This document shows, piece after piece, positions 51,257 to 59,331 of a stretch of 64,000 nucleotides of DNA. The stretch is from Alphaproteobacteria bacterium (GTDB lineage: Bacteria; Pseudomonadota; Alphaproteobacteria; UBA8366; Aestuariispiraceae): the NCBI GenBank assembly GCA_006844765.1, contig SPJV01000103.1, positions 1 through 64,000 on the forward strand, given 5' to 3'. The stretch's first letter is position 1, and each line of letters starts with the position of its first letter. The translations under genes and the position numbers were made by a program. The notes beneath the pieces are model-generated. The model saw only the letters and a list, made by a program, of their open reading frames with translations, made no database searches and was not told where the DNA came from.

Positions 51257-52420
51257 TCAACCTCCCAATGGCCGGAGCATGCCGCGCGAAATGATGTGGC
51301 GTTGGATCTCACTCGTACCTTCCCAGATCCGCTCGATCCGGGCATCCCGCCAGATCCGCTCCAACGGAAGTTCGGACATCACGCCCATACCGCCGTGAAT
51401 CTGGATCGCTTCATCGGCGATGAAGGCAAGTGTTTCCGTTGCCGCCAGTTTGGCAATGGCCGCATCGCTGTCGGTCATGGTGCCGTTGTCATATTTCCAC
51501 GCCGCTTCATAGGTGAGCAATTCAGCCGACTTACGACGCAGTTCCATATCCGCAAATTTGAACGACACACCCTGGAACTTGGAGATCTGCTGACCGAATT
51601 GCTTGCGGTTCACAGCCCAGTCCAGCGATAGCTCCAGCGCCCGGTCGCAGCGGCCTAGGCATAGAGAGGCGACCTGAAGCCGCGTCGCGCCGAGCCATTC
51701 GCCCGCCACATCAAAGCCTTTATCAACCTCTCCCAGCACTTGGGTTTCCGGGATACGGCAATCATCAAATTCCAGGATGAAATTGTGGTATCCACGGTGA
51801 GAGACGTTCGAATATCCAGGCCGCACCGTCAGGCCGGGGGTGTCCTTATCAACCAGGAAGGTGGTGATCTTCTTCCGCGTCCCACCCCGGTTGTCCGGTT
51901 CCTCGCCCGTTGCCGCCATCAGAATGATGAAATCAGCCCAGTCGACATGGCTGATGAAATGCTTCACGCCATTGATGACGAAGTCAGAACCGTCTCGCTT
52001 GGCCGCAGTCTTCATTCCGCGCACGTCGGAGCCGGCGCCGGGCTCGGTCATCGCGAAGCAATCCACCCGCTCCCCCCGACAGGCCGGCAGAAGATAGCGT
52101 TCCCGCTGTTCACCGACGCAAGCCTGCAGGACATTGGACGGACGATAGACCAGATAGTTCAGCGCCATGCTCGCCCGACCAAGGGCGCGATCAAGCAGGC
52201 ACATGGAGAGCGTATCGAGCCCACCACCACCGACGTCTTCCGGCATATTGGCCGCGTAGAGGCCGAGCTCTATCGATTTCTGTATGATCTGCTTGCCGAG
52301 CTCCGGGTCGACCTTGTCTTCCCGCTCGACCTGCTCTTCATGCGGATAGAGCTCTTCTTCGACGAACCGCAAGGCGGTTTCGACAATCATGTTGTGTTCT
52401 TCAGTGAGGGCAAAATCCAT
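51257..52420 (-). CDS. Acyl-CoA dehydrogenase, likely gamma-butyrobetainyl-CoA dehydrogenase
   Basis: FAD-dependent acyl-CoA dehydrogenase of 387 residues: FAMTEPGAGSDVRGMKT (flavin binding), YEAAWKYDNGTMTDSDAAIAK, IQIHGGMGVMSELPLERIWRDARI and the C-terminal catalytic-region EGTSEIQRHII. The sequence is of the general short/medium-chain type and not a close CaiA orthologue. In this operon the simplest role is oxidation of gamma-butyrobetainyl-CoA to crotonobetainyl-CoA, feeding the CaiD-like hydratase. The electron acceptor would be ETF, encoded elsewhere. It starts five bases after the carnitine-dehydrogenase stop. Confidence 0.82.
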   Translation of the reverse strand: MDFALTEEHNMIVETALRFVEEELYPHEEQVEREDKVDPELGKQIIQKSIELGLYAANMPEDVGGGGLDTLSMCLLDRALGRASMALNYLVYRPSNVLQACVGEQRERYLLPACRGERVDCFAMTEPGAGSDVRGMKTAAKRDGSDFVINGVKHFISHVDWADFIILMAATGEEPDNRGGTRKKITTFLVDKDTPGLTVRPGYSNVSHRGYHNFILEFDDCRIPETQVLGEVDKGFDVAGEWLGATRLQVASLCLGRCDRALELSLDWAVNRKQFGQQISKFQGVSFKFADMELRRKSAELLTYEAAWKYDNGTMTDSDAAIAKLAATETLAFIADEAIQIHGGMGVMSELPLERIWRDARIERIWEGTSEIQRHIISRGMLRPLGG

Positions 52421-52425
52421 CGTTT

Positions 52426-53418
52426 TTACTCCCCGGCAGCGAGCGCGTCACGGCGCGCCCGGTCCTTCAATAACACCGCCCCTGCGCCCTCTTTATAGGT
52501 CGCAAGCGCTTCCATAATGGCGATCAGGCAATTGTCGCGAAGCTGCTCCATTTCCTTGATCGTTGTGCCTTCAAGCTGCGCCTCGGTACCTTCAACCATT
52601 TTGTCGATCAGTTCTTCGGTAAGCTCCGGCGCTTCCAGCTTTGTCCAAGGCCATTTTAGGGCCGGGCCGAACTGATGCAGCATATGGCGCATGCCTTCTT
52701 CACCGCCGGCGAGGGCAAAGGTCCGGTTGGTCCCCATGAATGCCCAGCGAAGGCCCGGTCCATAGGCGATAGCCGCATCCATTTCCTCAGTGTTCGCGAC
52801 GCCTTCATTGATCATATGAAGGTTTTCCCGCCAGAGCGCTTCCTGAAGTCGGTCTGACAGGAAGCCTTCAATTTCAACCCGGCACTGAAGGGCATACATG
52901 CCGATGCTTTCATAGAATGCGCCTGCGGCCTGACGTGCCCAATCGGCGGTCTTCTCGCCCCCGACGATCTCCACCAACGGCAACAGATAGACCGGGTTGA
53001 AGGGGTGGCCGACAACGTGACGGTCTGGCGTCGCACTTGCCGTCTGGAAATCCGACGGCTTCAGACCGGATGTTGAGGAGGCAATCACCACATCCGGTGC
53101 CGCCGCTGCTGCGATCTGCGCATGAAGGCTGGTCTTGAGGTCCAGACGCTCCGGCGCTGATTCCTGGATGAAGTCTGCGGCGGCGGCCATTTCCTCGACC
53201 GTATCGACAAACCGCACCCGGTCTTTCGACGCGCCGGGATAGAGACCCATGCGCTCGAGCGCCGGCCAGGCATTTTCGATCTTCTCAATCAGCACATCCC
53301 GCCCGGACGGCGCCGGGTCGAAGGCAACAACGTCAAGGCCGTGCGCCAATGCACGCGCCGCCCAGCCGGCACCAATGACACCACCACCGGCGATGCCCAG
53401 GGTTTTCACTTCCCGCAT
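52426..53418 (-). CDS. lcdH: L-carnitine 3-dehydrogenase (3-hydroxyacyl-CoA dehydrogenase fold)
   Basis: NAD-dependent dehydrogenase of 330 residues: Rossmann motif GIAGGGVIGAGWAARALAHGLDVVAFD, IASSTSGLKPSDF, the conserved HPFNPVYLLPLVEIVGG with the catalytic His-Asn pair, and YGPGLRWAFMGTNRTFALAGGEEG, a segment typical of carnitine dehydrogenases (CdhA/LcdH). It would oxidise L-carnitine to 3-dehydrocarnitine. The neighbouring BKACE gene is the standard next step, and the CdhR-like regulator lies just beyond. Confidence 0.88.
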   Translation of the reverse strand: MREVKTLGIAGGGVIGAGWAARALAHGLDVVAFDPAPSGRDVLIEKIENAWPALERMGLYPGASKDRVRFVDTVEEMAAAADFIQESAPERLDLKTSLHAQIAAAAAPDVVIASSTSGLKPSDFQTASATPDRHVVGHPFNPVYLLPLVEIVGGEKTADWARQAAGAFYESIGMYALQCRVEIEGFLSDRLQEALWRENLHMINEGVANTEEMDAAIAYGPGLRWAFMGTNRTFALAGGEEGMRHMLHQFGPALKWPWTKLEAPELTEELIDKMVEGTEAQLEGTTIKEMEQLRDNCLIAIMEALATYKEGAGAVLLKDRARRDALAAGE

Positions 53419-53459
53419 GACATGATCCTCTTAGAAGAGATTTCAGAGCAGTTCTGGAA

Positions 53460-54350
53460 TTAGACGAGCTTCTTGAGCCCGAATTTCTTCCGTGCGCCCT
53501 CGGCATCAGCAACATTTGCCCCCATCAGCTCGATAATGTTCCGCGCCTTGGAAACCAGATCGGCATTGCTGGCGAACACGCCCCGCTCCAGATAGAGATT
53601 ATCCTCCAGACCGACACGGCAATTGCCGCCCAGCAGGACCGCTTGAGCAACCATCGGCATCTGCATCCGGCTGATCCCGAAGCCCGACCAATTGGCCCCT
53701 TCCGGAAGTTGATCCTTCATCGCCTTCATCGCGACCGTGTTGGCTTCCGCGCCATAAGGAATACCCAGGCAGAATTGGAACAGAGGCGGTTTATCGAGAA
53801 GACCTTCCTCCACAAGCTGCTTTGCCATCCACAGATGACCGGTATCGAAGACCTCGACCTCCGGCTTCACACCGATTTCTTTCATACCGGCGGCAAGCGC
53901 CCGCAACATCGACGGCGTGTTGACCATCAAAAGATCGCCATTGCCGAAGCTCATGGTGCCGCAATCGAGCGTGCAGATTTCCGGCAGGCATTCCCGAACA
54001 TGGTCCAGGCGCTCCGACCAGGGCGCCATGTCGCTTTCATTCCACAGGATTTCACCGGGCTTATCCGCAGGCCCCATGGTCAGGTCACCACCCATGCCGG
54101 CGGTTAGGTTGATCACAACATCTGTACCATCATCGCGAATCCGGTCACATACCTCTTTGAACTTGGCAGGATCGCGGCACGGCGTGCCGTCGTCTTCACG
54201 CACATGCAGATGCACCACAGCCGCACCGGCCTTGGCCGCTGCAATAGCGCTTTCTGCGATTTGCTTGGGGGTCTTCGGCAGGTCCGGATGCTTATCCTGG
54301 GTGGCGCCGGAGCCGGTGACTGCACATGTGATGACGACGTCAGTGTTCAT
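53460..54350 (-). CDS. BKACE-family 3-dehydrocarnitine cleavage enzyme
   Basis: Zinc-dependent beta-keto-acid cleavage enzyme (DUF849), 296 residues. The zinc ligands H47 and H49 (VVHLHVRE) and the C-terminal GLEDNLYLERG Glu region are present; the segment GGDLTMGPADKPGE belongs to the substrate pocket. With acetyl-CoA it should turn 3-dehydrocarnitine into acetoacetate and betainyl-CoA, as in the Pseudomonas cdhC system. It is the first gene of the operon, 41 bases before the carnitine dehydrogenase gene. Confidence 0.88.
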   Translation of the reverse strand: MNTDVVITCAVTGSGATQDKHPDLPKTPKQIAESAIAAAKAGAAVVHLHVREDDGTPCRDPAKFKEVCDRIRDDGTDVVINLTAGMGGDLTMGPADKPGEILWNESDMAPWSERLDHVRECLPEICTLDCGTMSFGNGDLLMVNTPSMLRALAAGMKEIGVKPEVEVFDTGHLWMAKQLVEEGLLDKPPLFQFCLGIPYGAEANTVAMKAMKDQLPEGANWSGFGISRMQMPMVAQAVLLGGNCRVGLEDNLYLERGVFASNADLVSKARNIIELMGANVADAEGARKKFGLKKLV

Positions 54351-54491
54351 GTTCGTTTCTCTCCCAATGAGGCAATGTGTTTTCGTTACTCCGAATTACC
54401 GCCCGGGCCGTCGATTTGCATTGCGTTTTTCGACCATCATTTGATAAAAGACGACACTATCTTTCAATCGATTTTGTTACTTGGAGTACCC
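54351..54491. promoter_or_regulatory. Divergent promoter, carnitine operon / CdhR-like regulator
   Basis: A 141-base interval, AT-rich near the regulator (about 54425-54480), between two divergent units. GGAG (54483-54486) lies five bases before the regulator ATG at 54492. I see no clear palindrome and no copy of the GTwCCAA element found at 39-40 kb, so this operon is probably controlled separately. Confidence 0.5.
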
Positions 54492-55460
54492 ATGTTCACG
54501 CGTCAGGATTCGGACAGCCCGATCCGCCTAAATTTTCTTCTGTTACCCAATTTCTCGATGATGGCGTTATCGGCCATGCTCGACCCATTGCGTATGGCCA
54601 ATTGGTTATCTGGAAAGACCCTTTACGACTGGGTCTTGCTCTCGATGGATGGAGAGCCGGTGCAGGCGGTCAATCGTGTCACTGTGTCGGTCGACCGTAG
54701 TATCGGCGGTGCACCGCCTTGCGACATGATCATGGTTTGCGCCAGCTATGAGCATCTGGGACTCGACACAAAGGATTTGAGTGCCTGGCTGCGCCGAATG
54801 GCCCGGTTCGGAACGACGCTCGGGGCGCAGGATAATGGAACCTATCTCCTCGCCCGGGCTGGTGTTCTGGATGGCTATCGCGCCACCGCCCATTGGGAGA
54901 TGCTGGAGCGTTATACCGAGCTCTTCCCGGAGGTCGAGTTTACGCAAGACCTGTTCGTGATTGATCGCGACCGGGTCACCGCTGCCGGCGGAACCTCCGG
55001 CCTGGATTTGATGCTGACAGCGATCCGCCAGCAACATGGCAAGGAGCTCGCAACCCGCGCCGCCGATGAGTTCGTCTACGCTCGAATTCGCGATCCGCAG
55101 GAAGCCCAACGCCTGCCGCTGAGGGCCCGCATCACCGCCGGCAATCCGCGCTTGGTGCGAGCGGTAGATGCGATGGAAAAGTCATTGGAAGACTCGCAAC
55201 CTGTCGCGGTCTTTGCCGAAGCAGCCGGCGTCTCCGAGCGCGAGTTGGAACGCATTTTCAAGCGTTGGCTGAAGACGACGCCGGGCGCTTACTACCGACG
55301 CCTCCGGCTGGAACGCGCACGCTCGTTATTGCAACAGACGGAAATGCCGGTTATCGACGTGGCGGTCGCCTGTGGTTTCGGATCCGCTGCCCATTTCAGC
55401 CGTGCCTATCGAGCGCGCTATGGCCGGGCACCCAGCACCGACCGCGCAACAGTTCTTTAA
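54492..55460 (+). CDS. GATase1-like AraC-family regulator, CdhR-like
   Basis: A 322-residue activator with an N-terminal DJ-1/GATase1-like ligand domain (LNFLLLPNFSMMALSAMLDPLRMANWLSG onward) and a C-terminal AraC double helix-turn-helix (about 225-320; SERELERIFKRWLKTTPGAYYRRLRLERARSLL and VAVACGFGSAAHFSRAYRARYG). This class includes CdhR, GbdR and ArgR of Pseudomonas, which control carnitine, betaine and arginine catabolism. Its place divergent from the carnitine-dehydrogenase operon matches CdhR. The open frame extends upstream to 54204, but the Shine-Dalgarno and domain start support the ATG at 54492. Confidence 0.88.
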   Translation: MFTRQDSDSPIRLNFLLLPNFSMMALSAMLDPLRMANWLSGKTLYDWVLLSMDGEPVQAVNRVTVSVDRSIGGAPPCDMIMVCASYEHLGLDTKDLSAWLRRMARFGTTLGAQDNGTYLLARAGVLDGYRATAHWEMLERYTELFPEVEFTQDLFVIDRDRVTAAGGTSGLDLMLTAIRQQHGKELATRAADEFVYARIRDPQEAQRLPLRARITAGNPRLVRAVDAMEKSLEDSQPVAVFAEAAGVSERELERIFKRWLKTTPGAYYRRLRLERARSLLQQTEMPVIDVAVACGFGSAAHFSRAYRARYGRAPSTDRATVL

Positions 55461-55501
55461 GGCCGACGCTTAATGAAAGTGGCCTTGTGAAAGGGGTTTT
55501 G

Positions 55502-56938
55502 ATGCAACCCAAGCTTACCCCCGTTATCCTGTCCGGCGGCGCCGGCACCAGGCTGTGGCCTCTTTCCCGCCAGACCTACCCGAAGCAATTCCTGCCGCTG
55601 ATCGGGGATGAGAGCCTGTTGAAGCTGACGGCCAAACGGTTTCAGGATTCCGCACGGTTCGAAGCGCCTATTGTCATTGCTAATGACACCCATCGCTTCC
55701 TGATCGCCCAGCAACTGCTGGAAGTTGGAATCGAACCTGCTGCCCTGATCCTGGAGCCCATCGGCCGCAACACCGCCCCTGCCGCTGCGATCGCCGCCTT
55801 GAAGGTCGCCGAAATGCACGGGGCTGATGCGATTGTCGGGATTTTCGCCTCCGATCATGTGATCAAGGACGGCGCGGCTTATTCAGATGCGTTGGACACG
55901 GCTGTCCGGGCGGCACAGGCGGGACGCATCGTCTGTTTCGGGGCGACGCCGGATCGACCTGAAACAGGCTATGGCTATATCGAGGCCGGTGATCCGATAG
56001 GTGCCCTCGAGGGCGTGGCCGAAATTGCAGCCTTTGTTGAGAAACCAGACCACGCCACTGCTGAAGCCTATCTGGCCAGCGGACGGCATCACTGGAACAC
56101 GGGCATGTTCATTGCCCGCGCGGATGTTCTGATTGCAGCCTTCGAAACCCTGGCACCAGAGGTCTTGGCAGCGGCAAGGCAGTCTTTGAAAAACGCAACG
56201 CCGGATCTTGGTTTCACCCGGCTTGAGCAAGCTGCTTTGGAAACCTGCCCCGCCCTGCCCTTCGACATTGCAGTCATGGAAAAAACGGATCGTGGCGCGG
56301 TCATCGCCGCCGCTTTTGGGTGGTCGGATTTGGGTGGCTTTCCGGCGCTGCGGGACGAAGCGGACCAAGATGCCGACGGCACCGCCCTGATCGGGTCCGC
56401 CCTCGCCCAGGATTGCAAAGGCAGTTATCTGCGCGGCGAAGATGGAATGCTGGTCGCTGGTTTGGGGCTGGAGGGCATGGCTGTCGTCGCGACCTCGGAT
56501 GCCGTCTTGGCTGCCCCTCTGTCCCGCGCCGATGAAATCAAGGATTTGGTAAATGCCTTGGGTAAGGCCGGGCATTCTCAACGCGATACCCATCGAAAAG
56601 TTTACCGGCCCTGGGGCTCATACGAAGATATTGACGTAACGCCCCGTTTTCGGGTGAAACGCATCGTGGTCAATCCGGGCGCACGCCTTAGCCTGCAGCG
56701 TCACAAACATCGCTCCGAACATTGGATCGTGGTGGAAGGCGAAGCGACAGTCACGATTGGGGAGGCTGTCGAGACCCTGACCCGCAACCAATCAACCTAT
56801 GTCCCCGTCGGCGAGACACATAGGCTCGAAAACCGCCGGGAAGAACCGCTGCATATGATTGAGGTGCAGGTGGGTGATTATGTCGGCGAAGATGACATTG
56901 AACGCCTGGAAGACGTCTATGGCCGGGCCCCCCGGTAG
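55502..56938 (+). CDS. manC: Mannose-1-phosphate guanylyltransferase / mannose-6-phosphate isomerase
   Basis: Bifunctional enzyme that makes GDP-mannose for polysaccharides. The N-terminal nucleotidyltransferase has LSGGAGTRLWPLSRQTYPKQFLPL and FVEKPD. The C-terminal type II phosphomannose isomerase cupin has PWGSYEDI, RLSLQRHKHRSEHW and VPVGETHRLEN with the metal His residues. The start at 55502 gives 478 residues, normal for the family; the frame is open upstream into the regulator gene but without homology. No other polysaccharide gene is adjacent. Confidence 0.95.
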   Translation: MQPKLTPVILSGGAGTRLWPLSRQTYPKQFLPLIGDESLLKLTAKRFQDSARFEAPIVIANDTHRFLIAQQLLEVGIEPAALILEPIGRNTAPAAAIAALKVAEMHGADAIVGIFASDHVIKDGAAYSDALDTAVRAAQAGRIVCFGATPDRPETGYGYIEAGDPIGALEGVAEIAAFVEKPDHATAEAYLASGRHHWNTGMFIARADVLIAAFETLAPEVLAAARQSLKNATPDLGFTRLEQAALETCPALPFDIAVMEKTDRGAVIAAAFGWSDLGGFPALRDEADQDADGTALIGSALAQDCKGSYLRGEDGMLVAGLGLEGMAVVATSDAVLAAPLSRADEIKDLVNALGKAGHSQRDTHRKVYRPWGSYEDIDVTPRFRVKRIVVNPGARLSLQRHKHRSEHWIVVEGEATVTIGEAVETLTRNQSTYVPVGETHRLENRREEPLHMIEVQVGDYVGEDDIERLEDVYGRAPR

Positions 56939-56986
56939 AGGACTGATTAGAATACGCGCCTGAAATCACCGACCATAGAGATTGAG

Positions 56987-57673
56987 ATGGGACAAACCGC
57001 CATGAGTGAAAAACAGAAACGTCTTCATTATTGGCCCGACACAGCGTCGCTGGCCCCGCATATGTGTCTGATCGAGGCCGGGGCGAGTTTCGAACTCGTG
57101 AAGACGGATTTGAAGGCTTACAAGTTCCTGACGGCGGAGTACCGGACACTGAACCCGCATATGCGCATCCCAACCTATACGGAAGGCAACCCGGATGAGG
57201 GTGGGCTGGTTCTCTATGAAGCGGCTGCCATCTGCCTGCATGTCGCCGACACCCATTCCAACAGCAGTTTGATGCCGGAACTCGGAAGTGATGCGAGAGC
57301 GTTAGCGTATAAATATATGATTTATCTCACCAATACACTGCAAGCAGAGTTGATGGTCTTCAACTATGCGAAGCGCCATTGCGATGACGAAAGCGCCATC
57401 CCGTCGATCCGAGCGGCCGGCGATCAGCGGATTGGCAAGATGCTGGAATTCCTGGATCGGGAACTGGGTGATGGCCGCACCTGGTTGGTCCCCGGGGCGG
57501 CCCATGGCGCGGTCGACTATTACCTGCTGATGCTGGCGGGATGGGCGGAATACTTCAAGGTCAGTACCCTTCCCTCAACCCTGTCGGTCCTCGGCCCCTA
57601 TCTGAAGCGCTGCCAGGACCTCCCCGCCGCCCGTACCGCGATTGAGGCTGAAGGGTTCGAGCCGAATTTCTAG
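56987..57673 (+). CDS. Glutathione S-transferase family protein
   Basis: A 228-residue GST: N-terminal thioredoxin-like domain (KRLHYWPDTASLAPHMCLIEAGASFELV, NPHMRIPTYTEGNPDEGGLVLYEAAAICLHVAD) and a helical C-domain. EAAAI replaces the usual ESxAI glutathione-binding pair, so glutathione contact may differ. GAGATTGAG lies directly before the ATG at 56987; an ATG at 57002 is an alternative. It converges with another GST gene. Confidence 0.83.
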   Translation: MGQTAMSEKQKRLHYWPDTASLAPHMCLIEAGASFELVKTDLKAYKFLTAEYRTLNPHMRIPTYTEGNPDEGGLVLYEAAAICLHVADTHSNSSLMPELGSDARALAYKYMIYLTNTLQAELMVFNYAKRHCDDESAIPSIRAAGDQRIGKMLEFLDRELGDGRTWLVPGAAHGAVDYYLLMLAGWAEYFKVSTLPSTLSVLGPYLKRCQDLPAARTAIEAEGFEPNF

Positions 57674-57691
57674 TCCCGCTACTGACGATAT

Positions 57692-58315
57692 CTATCGAAC
57701 CGCGAAATGCCGCTGCCAAAGCGGGCCATAGATTGGATCGGTCTGAACCTTAGTTGTCACGCCCTTGACTGCGTCGAATTCATGCTCCCCCGGGTACCAG
57801 GCGACGAGCATGCTGAGATAAACGTCGGCCAGACTGAGTGTGTCATCGATCAGCGTGCCGCCATTCTTTGAAATCTCTGCATCCAGGATGCTCAGAACGT
57901 CATCCAGTCGGGATTTTGCTGCCCGCGAAATGCCATCCGCCCCGGCGGGTTCATCTGTGTATCGGTCGCTGTAGTAAAAGCGTAGATCCGCCTCATAGAG
58001 ATTAACCGACATGAAGACCACCCACCGCAAGAACCGGGCATGCTCAATCGAGCCTGGCGCCGGGCCGAGAACACCTTGCCCTGCCATAGCGGTCAGTTGA
58101 ATGATGATGGCCGCTGTCTCTGTCATCAGGGTTCCATCCGGCAGGACCAAAGCCGGGATCTGCCGCATCGGGTTTAGCGCCAGAAACTCGGGCGTGTTCA
58201 ACGCCCCCGCCTTCGTATCGACCACCATGACCTCATGCGGAAGCCCGGCCTTCGCCAAGCCAGCCTCCACCACAAAGCCACCAGCCCCGTCCTCGTTATA
58301 GAGCATGTAGGTCAT
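57692..58315 (-). CDS. Glutathione S-transferase family protein
   Basis: A 207-residue GST: N-terminal domain with MTYMLYNEDGAGGFVVEAGLAKAGLPHEV, NPMRQIPALVLPDGTLMTETAAIIIQL, then a helical C-domain ending in LADVYLSMLVAWYPGEHEFD. The ATG at 58315 is preferred because GGGAAG lies nine bases upstream and because the fold begins there; the frame runs open to 58360. The unusual Glu-Thr-Ala-Ala-Ile replaces ES-A-I. It is divergent from the PepSY operon. Confidence 0.82.
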   Translation of the reverse strand: MTYMLYNEDGAGGFVVEAGLAKAGLPHEVMVVDTKAGALNTPEFLALNPMRQIPALVLPDGTLMTETAAIIIQLTAMAGQGVLGPAPGSIEHARFLRWVVFMSVNLYEADLRFYYSDRYTDEPAGADGISRAAKSRLDDVLSILDAEISKNGGTLIDDTLSLADVYLSMLVAWYPGEHEFDAVKGVTTKVQTDPIYGPLWQRHFAVR

Positions 58316-58393
58316 ATCAGTTTCTTCCCTTTGCGGTATGAGAGCATCGCGCGTTCCCAAGTCATTTCAGGACAGGCTGGCGCCATAAACCTT

Positions 58394-58440
58394 AGTTCAA
58401 TAGACGGGAAAATGCGGGGAAATGAACCGCAGTTCAATAG
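58394..58440. repeat. Direct repeat AGTTCAATAG before the PepSY operon
   Basis: The 10-base sequence AGTTCAATAG occurs at 58394-58403 and again at 58431-58440, 37 bases apart, in the 199-base gap between the divergent GST gene and the PepSY operon. The spacing is about three and a half helical turns. It may be a regulator-binding pair; the membrane LuxR-type protein of this operon is one candidate. Confidence 0.4.
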
Positions 58441-58514
58441 TGTCCTTGATCGAAAGCGCATAGCTGTTGGGCACCGGCGGATTGGCTGTCGGGTGTTTCA
58501 AATGGAGAACTAAG

Positions 58515-58805
58515 ATGATGTTCAAGGCTATTCACATTCCGACAAAGGCAAAACGGGCAATCGCGGCAAGCATTGTCGGCCTATCCCTCGCAGGCGGTGT
58601 TGTCTATGCGAGCGACGATACAGACGACCACATGTCCGGCGAGGTTCCCTCTGCCGTATCTGATGCCCTGGAAGCCGCAGGCTACACGGTGAAACGGGTG
58701 GAGATGGAAGATGGGCTCTATGAAGCCTATGCGATGCGGGACGGGAACCGATATGAGGTGATGCTGGATCACGCGGGCAATATTGTCGAGGTTGAAGAAG
58801 AATGA
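58515..58805 (+). CDS. Small periplasmic PepSY-domain protein
   Basis: A 96-residue secreted protein: signal peptide (KAKRAIAASIVGLSLAGGVVYAS), then one PepSY repeat (GEVPSAVSDALEAAGYTVKRVEMEDGLYEAYAMRDGNRYEVMLDHAGNIVEVEEE). PepSY proteins are often linked to periplasmic redox or protease control. GGAG seven bases before the ATG supports the start, and a second ATG follows at once. The stop overlaps the cytochrome start (ATGA), so the two are translated together. Confidence 0.85.
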   Translation: MMFKAIHIPTKAKRAIAASIVGLSLAGGVVYASDDTDDHMSGEVPSAVSDALEAAGYTVKRVEMEDGLYEAYAMRDGNRYEVMLDHAGNIVEVEEE

Positions 58806-59323
58806 TCCGGCAGGAACCAACCATGACCAGTGCCCCTTGGGACCTGTTCGTGCGTGCCTTTCATTGGTCACTTGCCCTCGCCGTTTTCGCGAATGTCGCC
58901 CTTTTTGAAGAGGGCGGCATTCACGAGGCAATCGGATACGGGGTCGCAGCCCTGGTGCTGTCCCGTATCCTGTGGGGGCTCGTCGGCCCAAAGCGCGCCC
59001 GCTTCTCCGCCTTTCCCTTTAGTCCGACAGCCGCCGGCGAGCACTTTCAGGAGATCCTGCACGGCATCAAGCGCGAACATAGCAGTCACAATCCTTTAGG
59101 CGCATTGATGGTCTATAACCTTCTTGCATCATTGCTCCTGGTCGCGGCGACAGGCACAATGCTGACGACCGATGCGTTTTGGGGAAGCGCTTTTGTCGAA
59201 GAACTGCACGAGTTTCTGGCGAATTGGGTCCTCGTTTCCGTCGCCCTCCATGTCGGCGGTGTGGTGTTTGAGAGCCTACGGACCAAGCAGAACCTTGTCG
59301 CAAGAATGATTGGACGAAAGTAA
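58802..59323 (+). CDS. Cytochrome b561-family membrane protein
   Basis: A 173-residue di-haem cytochrome b of the Ni/Fe-hydrogenase/b561 type with four TM helices. Likely haem-ligand His residues are in VRAFHWSLALAVFAN, the SSHNPLGALMVYNLLASLLLV helix and the C-terminal ELHEFLANWVLVSVALHVGGVVFES (two His). It probably moves electrons between the quinone pool and a periplasmic acceptor, perhaps with the coupled PepSY protein. An in-frame ATG at 58823 (MTSAPWD) is an alternative start, but the ATGA overlap favours 58802. Confidence 0.87.
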   Translation: MIRQEPTMTSAPWDLFVRAFHWSLALAVFANVALFEEGGIHEAIGYGVAALVLSRILWGLVGPKRARFSAFPFSPTAAGEHFQEILHGIKREHSSHNPLGALMVYNLLASLLLVAATGTMLTTDAFWGSAFVEELHEFLANWVLVSVALHVGGVVFESLRTKQNLVARMIGRK

Positions 59324-59331
59324 CCCTACAT

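Noticed and set aside
54204..54491. Upstream extension of the CdhR-like reading frame
   Set aside because: It overlaps the start of the BKACE gene on the other strand and carries no domain. A Shine-Dalgarno sequence precedes the ATG at 54492.
55265..55501. Upstream extension of the manC frame into the regulator gene
   Set aside because: It is an out-of-frame reading of the AraC domain; the nucleotidyltransferase fold starts at 55502.
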